A stretch of 64,000 nucleotides of DNA from Tubiluchus corallicola (Eukaryota; Priapulida; Priapulimorpha; Priapulimorphida; Tubiluchidae): NCBI GenBank assembly GCA_030141605.1, contig JAQGDQ010000925.1, forward strand, positions 1 to 64,000, given 5' to 3'. This document shows positions 23,472-35,812 of this stretch, in pieces. The position numbers and the translations under genes were made by a program. How positions within the stretch are numbered: position 1 is the first letter of the stretch; each line of letters begins with the position of its first letter. Below the pieces are notes generated by a model. It saw only the letters and a program-made list of their open reading frames with translations, was not told the DNA's origin and did no database searches.

Positions 23472-26400
23472 AGCTGTCTGTATGTACTTCCTAAAAATAT
23501 TACCATTCCTGCGACCAACCATTAGGTTCCAGAAAAGCAGCTGCATGTCCTAGGAGGCTGCTGAGCTTACCTAAGGCTATATGTCTGCTGTACTACAGTA
23601 CGTACGTGAAATTAGCAAATTCTTAATACCAAGAACAATAACATTGGTACTTAATATTTATCGGGGCAGGAGCTTGTTATAGCCTGCCTTCCTGTACTTT
23701 TCGTCGCGTGGTACGGCCCCAAGAGCTGGTGTATCGCAGCGTGGCCATCTTGGCGCCCAATCACCTACAGTACGATCCTTGCCGCCTGCCCGCCTGAATT
23801 GCTTAAAATGTTGAACAAATCTCGACAAGGCATCACCTGAATGGCACCTCTTAGCTATAAACAAGTCTCTATTGTGCGCAAGGTGGCAGAAAAGAAAATT
23901 TTAGCAGCTCGCCTTCACTTACCAACACATATCATTTTGCACGCTTCGGCGGCCATGAGAACAGCACGACATATGTAAACCAGAGGCAGGTCGGGCGCCG
24001 GGTGGTCGCAAGAGCCGCAAAAAACTCGATTTCATCTATAAATTTGGGAACTTTTTCAGCTGCAGTTTTTCTCGTCGTCCCCAGGTGGTTGGGCGCGTTT
24101 CGAGTTTGAACGAAATTTTCTTAGTCGGGGTGCTCTGTATGGTACAGCTCTTTTGCAAAGCCTTCCTTTCTGTTTAGCAGCATTAGTGTTTCGATAATAG
24201 TATAAGTACTGGTTTGACGCAGCGGGTCGCCCCAAGAACATGAAAAGATCTGCTGAGCGCATAACGAAATGTGTAAGCCAAAATCCCCAGTGTAAGGAAT
24301 TAGGCACATAAGTGCGATGGATTTTGGTTATAATTGAATAGTGAATACTCAGTCTTGGTAAGTACGTGGGCCGTTAGAAACTTATAATCATTTTTGAAAA
24401 GAGAATTGTAACTCCAGCTGCAAGTCAAGATGGCTCTGTTCACAGCCCATTCACTTGTACAGTTGTCTTTCAGAAGAGAATACACTTCATTGGAAAACTG
24501 GTATTTTAAAAGTTTGGCTGCGCTTCAGACATACTTAAAACCATTGTTTTTTGTGGGAAAACCATCTACAACTTTTTCGTAGTACAACTGTAATGTCTAG
24601 GCGTTACTCAATTGGGCAATATTTTACTGGCTATTTTATATAAGAAGTTTCGTGTTTCTATTTTTTTTGTTATTAGATCTTAACGAGCAATAGGAATCAT
24701 GGTTAAAACTGCTGTAACCAGCCTACATTACATTTTGTTCAGTTGAATCTAATCTTAGTAAGTTTTAAATATTGCTGTAGTGTAGTTACAATTTTGGACG
24801 GTCTCCTGAATTATTTGGTGCTGTCTACCCACAAAAGGGAGGAACTGTCATAAGCTGAAGAATTCACAGAAGTAGTGAGATACTTAAACGACTCTTGAAA
24901 AGTGTTGGCAACGTCTTTTCTGCTAGTATTGTTGAGCTGTGTTGCTTATACAGTTGTATGCACCCACTTGGGAGCACTCGAACCAGAATGGTGTAAAGTG
25001 AGTGTGAATTGTTAGAAATCTCGCCCAGCAGGCGCACCACCTAGCAGCTGCTTAGAGAACGGTTAAGTAGTTGTTCTAATCAGGGACTGAAAAAACTAGT
25101 CTTCAAGGTCTGGAAAAAACTAAGTTTGGTCTTTCTGCTCTTATGGATTAAAAAAGCGTTTAGCTCTATAAGCTACATCACATTTCACATTTTATGGGAA
25201 GACAACTGATGAAAAGACTGAAATTCCTAAAGCTTGATATTATAGAACCCAGTGTGGTTGGATTTCAGTACTAAATCGGGCCTGTGACTCACTTGAATAT
25301 TCCTATTTCCTCCTATGACCAACTAAATTAGATTTTTCTCATTTATCCTGCCCGGCTCTTGTATTCATTCTCGTAAATTGATTTATTTATAAGCTATTTG
25401 GTGGTATAAAATTACTTTATTTGTTACAAACAAAAGAAATACATACATTCTAGCTATTGGAGCTTTAGTCCAAAAGCAGAAATTACAAAAAAGTTGTTCG
25501 CAGCGACACACAAATAAAACATGTAATAATATGACTAACACCAGGTAAAACAGTTTTTTATAACTTATGAAGATGTATATTAATCTAAACACCTTGCCCG
25601 AATTTCAAGACAAAATAAATCAATACAATTATATGGATTATAAGTTACTTTCAATATTATAAAAAAGTTGTATATCGTCAATGATAACATAGTTGCAATG
25701 ATAATATAATAAAATTAAACTTCAAATCAGTATTAGAAATTCTTACGGATTAAAAAGGTTGGATCTGATCATGCACGTTCGTTTTTGGATTTAAGAATAA
25801 TAAAAGATGAGACGATAGCTAGTTTTGCAGTTTTCTGTTTGAAATCTTTAAACGTCAGGTTTTGATGGTTCGGATGTGACGCTGTAACCGCTGAAACTTT
25901 GTAACCTTTGTTTCCTTTGTTTTTCGAAGTGGATCTGCGACACCTAGTCTCAGTTACGAAATATTGCGCTGTAATGGCAGCTAGTTTCTTCAATGTCTGC
26001 TACCAAGCTTGCATATTTATTCTCTTTAAACTTTATTCTCTCCTCAAGTTGTATAGAATACGCATATGTCATGGATGAATGTAGTTTGTATACATTCAAG
26101 TGGTATAGTACTAATTCTATTGCTTTTAAAACCAGGTAAATCAACATGAACTATGAAGTTAGTAGGCAGATACTGAAGAAGCTGCTTATACCAAAAATGA
26201 ACTATGTTCATGTGGCGCCAAGTGTATCTTCAGTGGAATTGCAGTTTGAGTACTTGGCTGTGGTTTTCTTGCCGCAGACAGAAAAATTGTAATTCGTGTG
26301 TAGCGCATCGACTGCTCCATTTATACATGAATTGCAAAACACCTTTTGGGAGATTATAGACAATACTTTTCCAGTCAGTGCAATTTTTTTCTTCGATAAG

Positions 26401-28651
26401 TAATTAGAAAAACAATTTCAAAAAAGCGCCTTGCATCACCAGAGTTTTGGTTTTTTTCTTGCCAATCAGACCGAATAGTAGAAGTAGTAGTAGTTTTTAT
26501 TGACTAATTTTTTTACGACAACATATATTTAACAATGGCAGGGTAACGTAGAATTAGTCTACAGAGTTTACAACATAATAGTACACGACATCCAAACAAA
26601 CTTCACTATTAAACTATTAATTCACACAAGGTAATTTAACTATGCACACACTATTCAAACACGTCCTGTTTCAATTTTCAAACGATGTGATTGTTGACGC
26701 AATCGAGTGAAAGCTATTCGTTATAAGGTTTCTCTGACTAAGGTGCAACTTTTCCAATCGTTATGCAACGAAAAAATACACGTAAACCAAATGAATGCAC
26801 ACCAGGTAGTTCGTAAATACAAACAGGAAACGGAAGGACAACATGGAGATTGGCATCCTGAAAATCAAGTTACCTATTTATGTCGTTAATTTTATTTTGT
26901 GTAGTTCTGAACTGATAAGGTAGTCTATGATGTTGCAAGCTCATTTTTAAAGGAAAACCGGACCCAATCTTAAACTACAGCTTAAAGCAATCTATCTTCT
27001 AAAATATTGAAACGGAGCATAATATGTTTTGAAGAATGACTTAGATGAAAGAATTATTACCACAGAAACGTGCGCATGGCTAGTTGTTCGCTGTTACATG
27101 CATGTATTTAGTCTTTCGCTAGTTAGATGGTCACAGCACATGTATCTAGGAAACGCATTGCACAAAAAGAGGTGATGTATCTCTCAGTTCAAAGGTGTCC
27201 AATTCAATTGAACAAGCTCGAGAGCTCATGCGTAAACACAGCGGTAAACCTAAAATTTAAATTTTTAAACATAAAATTTATCGAGTTTTTGTATATCACG
27301 CTGAATGTTGTACATTAGTGCTGTACTTCAATTTTCGCTTTCGCAAACATGTTCAACGCGCTCTTGGAATGTCTGTGCTGTTGAAAATTATACTCGGTTG
27401 TAATGTCATCGCTAGTTGTGGTCGCCCACCGTTAATTAAATTCTTAACCTATTATTTAATTATTAGAAACGCTTTGGCATTATTATACGTGTTATAATGT
27501 ACACTTTTACCCTGCGTACTTGAAAATGGCAAATGATATGAAAAGAATTAGCCTGTTTACCTTTAATTAGGCTTACTTATTTGAAGCCAATCACTTGTAG
27601 TGTACAGGGTAGCCCAAATAAAATTTAATATTCTAGGACATTATTACAAGTTATTGTAATGTCGAGTGAGGTATATTTGTACTAAAATTGGTCAGTTTAA
27701 CGAAAAGGCAAAAATGTAACTATACTGCACCTTATTTATTAACGATGTGAACAAGATACCAGTTTATATGTTGTGTTCTTTCCTTTCATGTTTGCATTTA
27801 TAAAGTTTTTGGTGTACATACCGATCTGGTGTACGTGTGTTTTTCGGTTGTCATTGTTTAAATCTACAAAATGTGCTCTGTTGTATTTATGAGTGCTTGT
27901 CTGCAAAATATGCAAACTTTATGGAGTGTGAAGTAGTTTTAGGATGCAATAAAGCAGAGATTTTTATAGTAAAAAGATCTTGCTTGCTAGCTACCTTTAG
28001 CCAGTGGTTGCGCAGTTTAACAACTCTTTTGCTGTATATAATCTATCTTAACCAGCGTCAAAATTAATCATTTTATGTAGTTATACTTACCTCAGAAAGA
28101 GCGGTAGCTTTTTGTCAGTTTTTCTTGTTTTTTGCTAAGAGTGAACTGCGCAAAAGCACTTAAATTAAAAGAGCATTTTGATTGCAGTCTGTATCACATC
28201 GAAAACGGTATTCCAGTCTATTTAGTTCCCAAACAAGTATTATAAGACGCTATTCCAAAGTACGCCGCCTCTTCTACCATTACAGTGTCAGGAACAATCT
28301 TCATTGCAGGTGAACTGTCCATCTGCACATAACTGGAATTATGCCAAGAAATTATTAGTTTTATCCCATGTGAATATCGTCATCTTCAGTGCGAAATTGA
28401 TACGCGGTTGCAATTACTATCAAAAATCAGGATTTTTCGTGGCTAGTACAGGGATGCCTGTATAACTGCTGTAGTGCTATGGAAGAAAATTCCTGAGAAG
28501 AAGTTAAACACTTGGTGGTGAAACCGATACATCAGTTTCGCATAACTTACGAATGACAGCTGAATTTCTCACGTTTCACGCCAACAAATAGCGACAAATC
28601 CTTACCACGTCCAGAGCAACGTTTGCAGTATTAGCAAATTACAAGTTCTTT

Positions 28652-28686
<35 letters not shown>
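28652..28686. repeat. (CT)n microsatellite
   Basis: CT run about 440 bases before the last RGM exon. Confidence 0.95.
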
Positions 28687-28687
<1 letters not shown>

Positions 28688-29124
28688 GGGATTCTTTTGT
28701 AAAGATTGCACCATGCTTATTTAATTAACTAACGTAACGATGACCATTACCCCTTAATCTCCCCTTTCTTTACATCAAGTAATTTATATATTAGTATTGT
28801 TTTTTTGGGAGATGGTATTGCTACATTGTTCTTGCGCCATGAGTTAAGTACAAAGTTCGCATTTAGCATGGCAAATGTTTTGTGTAAGTGGCATGATGCT
28901 TGGTGTTAGGCTCATTGCATTACCATGTTCATTCTAATCCTAGTAATTCCTCCCCTCCTACTGATGAATTGTAAACATCCTCTCCCCACAAGTTTCTTCA
29001 CAGTGGTGTTGATGGCACGAAGCAGAAACTTGATACAGCTGTAACTGACAGTGTCCCCCTGTGTGTATTCACATCTGCACAAACATGGGCTCCAGCAATT
29101 AACGAACTCCACTTATTTTTTCAG

Positions 29125-29772
29125 CTTACGGTGATCGTCAAGCGACACAACGTGTGCGCACAGGAAAAAACATACCACGCTTCTATGGGAAGCATCCCAG
29201 GGGAATTCGTGGACGGGAGCACGGGAAGTGGACCAGAGGGGAGTGTTACCATTCTGTCCAAAACTCTGAACAAACATGTGATTATTAAATTGAGATATGC
29301 AGGAGTGACCCTGATCGTACGACAAGTTCATGGTTACTTGACATTTGCAATGCGCATGCCCGAAGCGTTGTTGGACAAGCCCCAGAGAGGGCATTTGGAA
29401 CTTTGCACAAAGGGTTGCCCAGAGAGTGAAAGACTACTGTATCACAAACTGCCGATTGCTGAGCAGTCAAGCAACTCGGCAATAACAATGGGTCGTGTAG
29501 AAGCTGAAAAAGAGTGTCATAGTTTTAATTTAACTGGGTTTTATTTTGACTCTTGCGTTTTTGACTTGATGGCAACGGGTCAGACGAACTTTGCCGCAGC
29601 GGCACATGTTGCTCGAAAAGACATGATGAAGCTCAACTCTGGGAAGGAATTAAACATAAATGTGATTCAAAATGACAGTCCAGTCTCCTGTTCAAGCCCT
29701 GTCAGACCGTCCTACATTGTTCAATACCTCATCATTAGTTTCAGCTTGTTAATTTTCCATTGGGCAAGATGA
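29125..29772 (+). CDS. RGM: Repulsive guidance molecule (RGM), exon 3: C-terminal half with GPI-anchor signal
   Basis: Acceptor TTATTTTTTCAG at 29124, phase 0, then 215 codons and TGA at 29770. The reading continues the previous exon exactly as in vertebrate RGMs (…ATATTK | LTVIVKRHNVCAQ). Conserved blocks follow: IPGEFVDGSTGSG, VRQVHGYLTFAMRMPEALLD, LELCTKGCPESERLL, FYFDSCVFDLMATGQTNFAAA. The extreme C-terminus (YIVQYLIISFSLLIF, ending HWAR) is a hydrophobic GPI-attachment signal. Total predicted protein is about 428 aa, against 437-450 for human RGMB/RGMA. No frameshift or missing cysteine was noticed, so the gene looks intact. Confidence 0.95.
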   Translation, partial: LTVIVKRHNVCAQEKTYHASMGSIPGEFVDGSTGSGPEGSVTILSKTLNKHVIIKLRYAGVTLIVRQVHGYLTFAMRMPEALLDKPQRGHLELCTKGCPESERLLYHKLPIAEQSSNSAITMGRVEAEKECHSFNLTGFYFDSCVFDLMATGQTNFAAAAHVARKDMMKLNSGKELNINVIQNDSPVSCSSPVRPSYIVQYLIISFSLLIFHWAR

Positions 29773-30990
29773 CAAAGATGATTTTTTTCACTTATGTGAA
29801 AATTTGTTATTATTATTCAATTTAAGAATTTGTTCCATTGAATTTATCAAAATGCATCGTTACTTTTAACATCATAAGCAATTGTTGCAAAAAACCAGTT
29901 TTCTTCTTTTATAGTATTCATGGGTTTGTGACCAAAGTGTCAATTTCTCAGATCAAAATAATTTTGTGAGCACGCATAGTAACATATTTCTGCAGCAGTT
30001 AAATGTTGTTGGTTGTGAACACACCTTAACAAACATTTTGCAGGTAAAGCAGTTTAAACGCTATACATGTAATTATATATCTAGAATGTGTAATACTGCT
30101 TACAAACACCAGTTAGCACCATAGCTACAAATGCTGATGTTAACGTATAAATCCTATATCAATAATTCTATATAACTACAGCAGTGTTTGCATCAAATTC
30201 AGTCTGTTTTTAATATAATGAGTTTTTTAAAACTGCTTGTGGTTCTTGGAAATGTATAGACATTTTTAAGCTTTTCTGCCTGGCATTTGTCCCACACACT
30301 GTTTACACTAGACCAAAGTCGCAGTTGAAAGGTTTTTCTGGGGAACACCTCTGAAATATTTTAACTTACCTTACAGATGATTTATGTTTGCACAATAATT
30401 AAAAAACCGATGTCCGTGTTATTAATGAGGGTTTTCTCAAAGCAATGATTTTCTCTGAGTGAGAACTTTTCAAATTCAAGGTCAGGTTGATGAATCAGTG
30501 TTATTGAAATTTTTAGTCTCACAGTATAATTTAGAAATTCCGGAAAGTATATCTATTTATGCATGTTCTCTTTCTGCCTTTTGCTCCATGTAAATTTTTC
30601 ACACATGACTTTGAAAACATGTAGCCGGTTTCCACCCGTCATAAAATAGTGCTATGCATTGTAATGGGACGCAGGTGCGCATTTTTAAAGCTTGCGCACG
30701 GCTTGGTAGGAAAGTTTTACAGCGTTCCAAAAGACATAACTGAACAGTTTTATTGACCAATAAACTACGTTCTAGTTCGTAAAATTCTTTTTTCTACTGG
30801 TGATTCCTCACTGCAGTGCCATGAAGGTTGATAAAATTTCTATTTGGGAGGGAAGGCGCATATATATAAGCTGTAAAATAAGTGTAAATAGTTTGACACA
30901 TATAATTGTGCGCATCTAAGTTATTTCTGTACGTAAAAGTGTATTTTTGCAATCATGTTATTATTTCTAAACAAAAATTATATCAATAAA
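29773..30990 (+). terminator. RGM 3' UTR with poly(A) signals
   Basis: AT-rich sequence after the RGM stop. AATAAA hexamers occur at 30759-30764 and 30985-30990. The second is followed by T/GT-rich sequence within 30-40 bases and is the better candidate. Confidence 0.5.
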
Positions 30991-33389
30991 AGTCTGATAA
31001 CTAAGAAGTTCATTGTTTCAGTTTAACTGTAGTGCATTTCTAACACGTTTTATGTTGTGCAAGTTCCTTGGCTTATTAACATAATTTAGCACATTATTGG
31101 AAACTGAACTTAGTGTGACGCCTAATGGTGGTTTAGCCACAATCAGAATGAACTACATTAGGTTCTCGTTTATCTCTATCAAGAGTATCTTGCTACAGTT
31201 TCTAAAGCTTTTAATGCTGCGTCAAATGACTAATTATTTCGCCCCTCTAGCAAAGACCACGTAGATGTTCCATGTACATAATGGCGCACAAAATGTTGGA
31301 ACACTTATTTTTTAGATTTTAGATTTAGATTTTTAGATTATTATTATTTCCTGCCACTTGGAACTACCCTTTAGCCCTCCATGTGCCTCTAAATAACCAC
31401 TCCTATGTCACTCTTTGTCCAACACTAGCTGCGCCGGATTAAGACTTCAAGAGGCCCTAAGCACTGAAAAGATTATATTTGCCCCATATATGTGTAATTT
31501 AGAATAAAATCAATGCTAAACGATAAAATGAAATACTAAACGACAAACTGAACAAAATGCAGTAATATACATTCACAGTAAATCTAGAGTATCAGCTTTA
31601 CATTGTATATTACATTAAAACTACAAAGACGACTAAATTTTATGGAGGGACAGCCATTCAATATACATGAGAACTGGATGCCAATATGCGAACTGTAGCC
31701 TATAGGCCAACGTTATAAAATTTCACATACCCATAGCCCATTAGACTAGAGTTGCCACCACTAATAATTTGACTCGGTGTTTCCTGAAATTCTGCCATAC
31801 GTCCGTAGTTCGGTCTGATTTTTTAAAAATTCCGAAATATCCTGTGATGATTTCGACCATCACACTAAAATTCAAGAGGAAAAAAGGGAAATACATCTTG
31901 CGTGCTATTGAACAGCTATATAAGGCTCAGCTAAAAACAGCGGAATCTTTGTTAAGTGAAATAGTAAACTTATTAAATTAAGTTTAAACAGTTAATGACT
32001 TCCGTTTAATGCATAATGCAAGTATTCTTCCGGTTTAAGTTTAATTCACTTAACATAAACCGTCTATCTCCAGAAATCTCAAAACCGTAAGAAATGTAGT
32101 GGGACTGGGAAGAATCAAACTCCAAAAATTGATGTGCACTGCTTACACTTTTGTAAATTTTAGGGTTATGGGGCTTTTTAGAGTCCAAAATCAAGAAATT
32201 TGTAAGACGTAGTGGTTTAAATTTCGTAATTTTTGTTTCCAAAAAAGGCCTTATAAAACGTCTAAATACAGGAAACGCGTAGGCTTCCAGGCCCCCTTCC
32301 TCGCTGGCTCTTAACTCTTGATTTCAGTTTGTGACGCGGTGGTAAGCCTACATCAGACATACAACCGCCATGTTGCTAGCTACCTGCATATTCATACATG
32401 CTAATAAATTACTCACTTCAACATCGTTTCTGACATGTGATTTTACACGTTACTTTTTTCTTCCTCAAATCACGCCTCAGGTCTTTCATACCTCTGTGGG
32501 GAGGATCAACGAAAAACCACTCTGCAGTATATATTCTCACAGAAAACACCGAAAAACTATACATAGAAACCGCTAGGTATCGTTCAATTATTATTTCCTC
32601 TTTTTTGAAACTTACTATGTTTGAAAAACCTGGACGAAAGACAGGGACGCTATCACTCAGCACCCTGCTCCCAGAGCAGCCCCCATCCTGCCATGAATAG
32701 CGTAGTTTAATAGGCTTGAAGTTTAACTGCTTAATAAAACGTGTCTTCCATGCCGCCCGCAGAGTGGCGTGAAGATTACACAAAAACAGTTCTTGTTCAA
32801 ACCGCCAAGCAGGGGTAAGTGCTGGTCTTCTCAGCGTGGCATCGCTGCAGGCGTAACAACTCTGATTTTAATGGCCTAAGTGATGGTCACTCTCTCGCTT
32901 GTAAAGGAGGTCAAGTAAATAAGTAACCGCTGTAACAGCGAGTTGCTTCCACTCGCACTGGGCAGTTATAGTGTAAAACTGAACAGCTTAAACAATGGAG
33001 CGACAAGTTCAGAACACAGTTCAAGACACCTCAGTGGCAATCCCACACTTGGGGTGTTGGTAGAGGGGACTGGCTCGAAAAGTGCAAAACAAGAAGCTGC
33101 ATACGTATCAGGCTCGCAGATTACGTTTAGCGCAAACAATACAGGATTGCTATGTCAAATTTGAGGTACTACAGAAAATGCAGAAATAGATTTCGCGAGC
33201 GAAGTTAAATAGCATCAAGGCAGGCAGTCAATGGGTGGGTGACCGCTATAGCAGTTTCATTCACTATACTGGTTCTGGCTTTTAAACGGAGGATGCAGTT
33301 ATTTGTAATCATGCTTTGGACACCTTTACCGATTGAGCGTCTCATTAAAAGAATAGCATTGATATTGAATGTGAGCTCAGTCTCGCCAT
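30991..33389. other. Intergenic; possible transposon end, nothing firm
   Basis: GCGCCGGATTAAGACTTCAAGAGGCCC at 31432-31458 looks like the end of a hAT-like DNA transposon (a guess from motif memory). The plus- and minus-strand frames at 31769-31981, 32418-32783 and 32943-33164 have no recognisable domain. Confidence 0.3.
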
Positions 33390-33545
33390 AAACATTTACA
33401 TTGAGTGGATCCAGCCTTGCCATCACCATCTACATTAAGTTGATTAAGTATTGCCATAACAACCCACATTAAGTGAATCCAGTCTAGCTATAACTATTTA
33501 CATTAAGTGGATTAAGTCTCCCCTAAACACCCATATTAAGTGAAT
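33390..33545. repeat. Minisatellite, about 35-bp units
   Basis: Four to five imperfect copies of a unit like ACATTAAGTGGATTAAGT followed by ttgCCATAACaaccc. Confidence 0.8.
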
Positions 33546-33640
33546 CTTTTTCCTATTTTTCCATTTGTGCCTTTTTCCTGCGCCATTTTTCCCTGTGCCA
33601 TTTCTTCCTGTGCTGTTTTTACCTGTGCCATCTTTACGGT
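33546..33640. repeat. Minisatellite, about 17-bp units (TGTGCCATTTTTCC)
   Basis: Five to six imperfect copies of a unit near TTTTTCCTGTGCCAT. The unit matches the terminal inverted repeat of the element at 55287-55575. Confidence 0.75.
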
Positions 33641-33869
33641 GCATCGAAAAGTTTCTATAACGATTAAGAGGAAAATTGTACCTTATGCTGTTCACACGAA
33701 ATCATACTCTTTATTCCAAAATCATCATGCTTGACAACAACAATTCTGCGATAGAGAAAAAGAAAAACGCGACTTTTCAATCCAGCATAATCGCATAATG
33801 CCAACACCACAATGATAAAATGCACGGAGTGGCAATTAAAAGTAATAGTTGAAAATAAATTTATTTATT

Positions 33870-33887
33870 CATACATACATACATACA

Positions 33888-33923
<36 letters not shown>

Positions 33924-33942
33924 TGTATGTATGTATGTATAC
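33870..33942. repeat. (ATAC)n(TATG)n palindromic microsatellite
   Basis: About five CATA units, a short TA core and then about eleven TATG units. The first part is the reverse complement of the second, so the strand can fold back. Confidence 0.9.
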
Positions 33943-34179
33943 ATGCACGGAGTACATCACAGTTATAGCAATATGTTTAATACCTGCTAGCGTGATTGTA
34001 AAATTCCTACTAATAGTAACTGTAGGCCTGCAAGAAAACAAGAAAATTATTCGGTTTTTAAAATCATCAGTTAGCTGTTAATCCACGTTTCATTAATGAG
34101 TCGATTTATGACTCGTCCATCCTAACTACAGTATTTACTAATTCAAAATTGGTCCCAAATAGATCCATTCACAGAATAC

Positions 34180-34180
<1 letters not shown>

Positions 34181-34224
<44 letters not shown>
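34181..34224. repeat. (TA)n microsatellite
   Basis: Simple TA run of about 44 bases. Confidence 0.95.
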
Positions 34225-34229
<5 letters not shown>

Positions 34230-34339
34230 CTTTGTTTGTTCATAAAATTAGATTACAATAAAATGAGAATTCTCAGTGTTAAAAATATTTTTGCATATCA
34301 AGACATTGCTAAAGACAAATACAAATGCGTCAGGTGCAA

Positions 34340-35460
34340 AACTAAAAATTACTAATGCATAAAACTAAAACTAAAATTAAAGTAATACTTCAATTCACAC
34401 ATTCACATACATAGGTACAATAGTTACGTAATACAATGCATAGGCACAATATAATACGATGCAATACAATACAATACAAAATACAATACAATACAATAGT
34501 AAAATACGTAATGGTACGTCAGACAAAAATTACATCAAATTACTTTTATATTTACATATAAATGTACATATAAATATAATACATAGCAAAAGTTTCTTAT
34601 AAAACGGCCTTTCATCAACGATACTGTAGCAGCTGAAACAGCACCCCTGTTTTGCGAAGTAGATAAAGAAGGCGTATTAATCCGGCAAAAGCCTAATCCA
34701 TCAGGCAAATTACTATGTGCGTTACGCAACTAACACGCCGTGGCTTAATATCCTAACTCTTCCCGATCCGTCCAATTACCTTGTTTATACAGGACCAACG
34801 CTCCACGGGTCAGAAACCCGGGCATTTGTAAAACGATGTAAGCAGCGCTATTCTGGGCCGGTTTAGCCGAAGTTTTGTGTCCAACTAATGTGCGGCATTC
34901 GTGCGCAGCCATCTTGAAAATTAAACATCTTTTGAATGCAAATAGGTCTTTGTTAATTAGTCTTATTGTGCCCAGAACCGGTGTGGATAAATCTGTGCCC
35001 AGCTTATCCACTGTTCCAGGGTCTTGGTCAGCTTGAAGCACGTATTCAGTCCCACAGTGACTCTGGACCACTTGTTGACCGTTAATGACCACTCGTTCTC
35101 AAATGCATTGTAAACGTTGTAAAGCAGATACTGTACAAACTTGTAAGGATAATTAAGGAGACTATAAAATAGTATAAAAGTGGTTTAGAAAGGGCAATAA
35201 CACCTGGCTAGATTAAACGGTAATACCAGACTCTTGGGTCAAGTTAGTAACTAACTATTTTCCACTTTACTTACTAAAGTTTGTCTGATTACGAGCTTTG
35301 GTGCTTGTAACTACATGTAAGCCTTCACCACATGGAAATGGGAAAGAGTGCCACAGTTATATATTTTCTTGCTCAACTTTCTAAGTGCATATTCCGTATC
35401 CTAGCATAAGAAAAGAATGGACAATTAAAAATTCTATATTCAAGTATAATTTAATTTAAT
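34340..35460. other. Unidentified, possibly repeat-derived; minus-strand frame 34745-35092
   Basis: An ATACA-rich stretch at 34430-34500 is followed by a GC-richer block. There, minus-strand frames of 64 aa (34535-34729) and 115 aa (34745-35092) are open. No domain, start context or splice site supports a host gene. The composition shift suggests an inserted, decayed element. Confidence 0.25.
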
Positions 35461-35565
35461 TTAGTCATTTGCACGTCTCTACTACTATTAGAATGTAGTA
35501 ACCAACACTACCAAAGTGTAGTATAGCAATGAATACAAATTGAATGTAGGTAAAAACGACACATT

Positions 35566-35812
35566 TAAGAAAAAATGGCACAAATGTAAAGTATGAAAAA
35601 ATACACTTATGTTATTTTTAATAATTTCTATAATAAAATAGAATACGCTTAGTAAGAAGCAGTAAAAAAAAACAAGCATAATTTCCTTGGCAGAGGTAAA
35701 AATAGCTAAAATAATTATCCCCCACAGTAACTCTAACCCTAAACTCATATTTTATAAGTGTGCCATTTTTCGTATTTTTCCGTCCGTACCCCTGTTTCCT
35801 GTGTCAGTTTTA
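35566..35812 (-). mobile_element. MITE-like element B, copy 2 (TGTGCCATTTTTCC ends)
   Basis: In reverse orientation this copy matches the element at 55287-55575. Shared features are GGCACACTTA, a TTAGGGTT motif, GGATAATTATTTTA and TTTTTACCTCTGCCAA. AAAAAATGGCACAAATG (35574-35590) and TGTGCCATTTTTCG (35759-35772) form the inverted ends. The right end is expanded by extra CCGT/TTCC-type sequence. Confidence 0.65.

Larger units (their letters stand above)
21662..29124 (+). other. RGM intron 2 (about 7.5 kb)
   Basis: Flanked by the certain RGM exons. It contains AG, CA and CT microsatellites. A GC-richer block at 23640-24310 has several minus-strand open frames without recognisable domains, perhaps a decayed transposon. 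TTTTTATTGACTAA-type sequence at 26490-26600 resembles the 3' end of a minus-strand retroelement. No host gene was recognised inside. Confidence 0.7.

Noticed and set aside
23640-24310. Host gene on the minus strand in RGM intron 2
   Set aside because: GC-richer block with short open frames in several frames, but no conserved domain, start context or splice sites. More like a decayed insertion.
28080-28200. Minus-strand exon before a strong donor (CTGAG|GTAAGT at 28090-28099)
   Set aside because: All three frames meet stops just before the donor, so no coding exon can be supported.
33390-33640. CRISPR-like array
   Set aside because: Units are adjacent without unique spacers and drift like a minisatellite, and the genome is eukaryotic.
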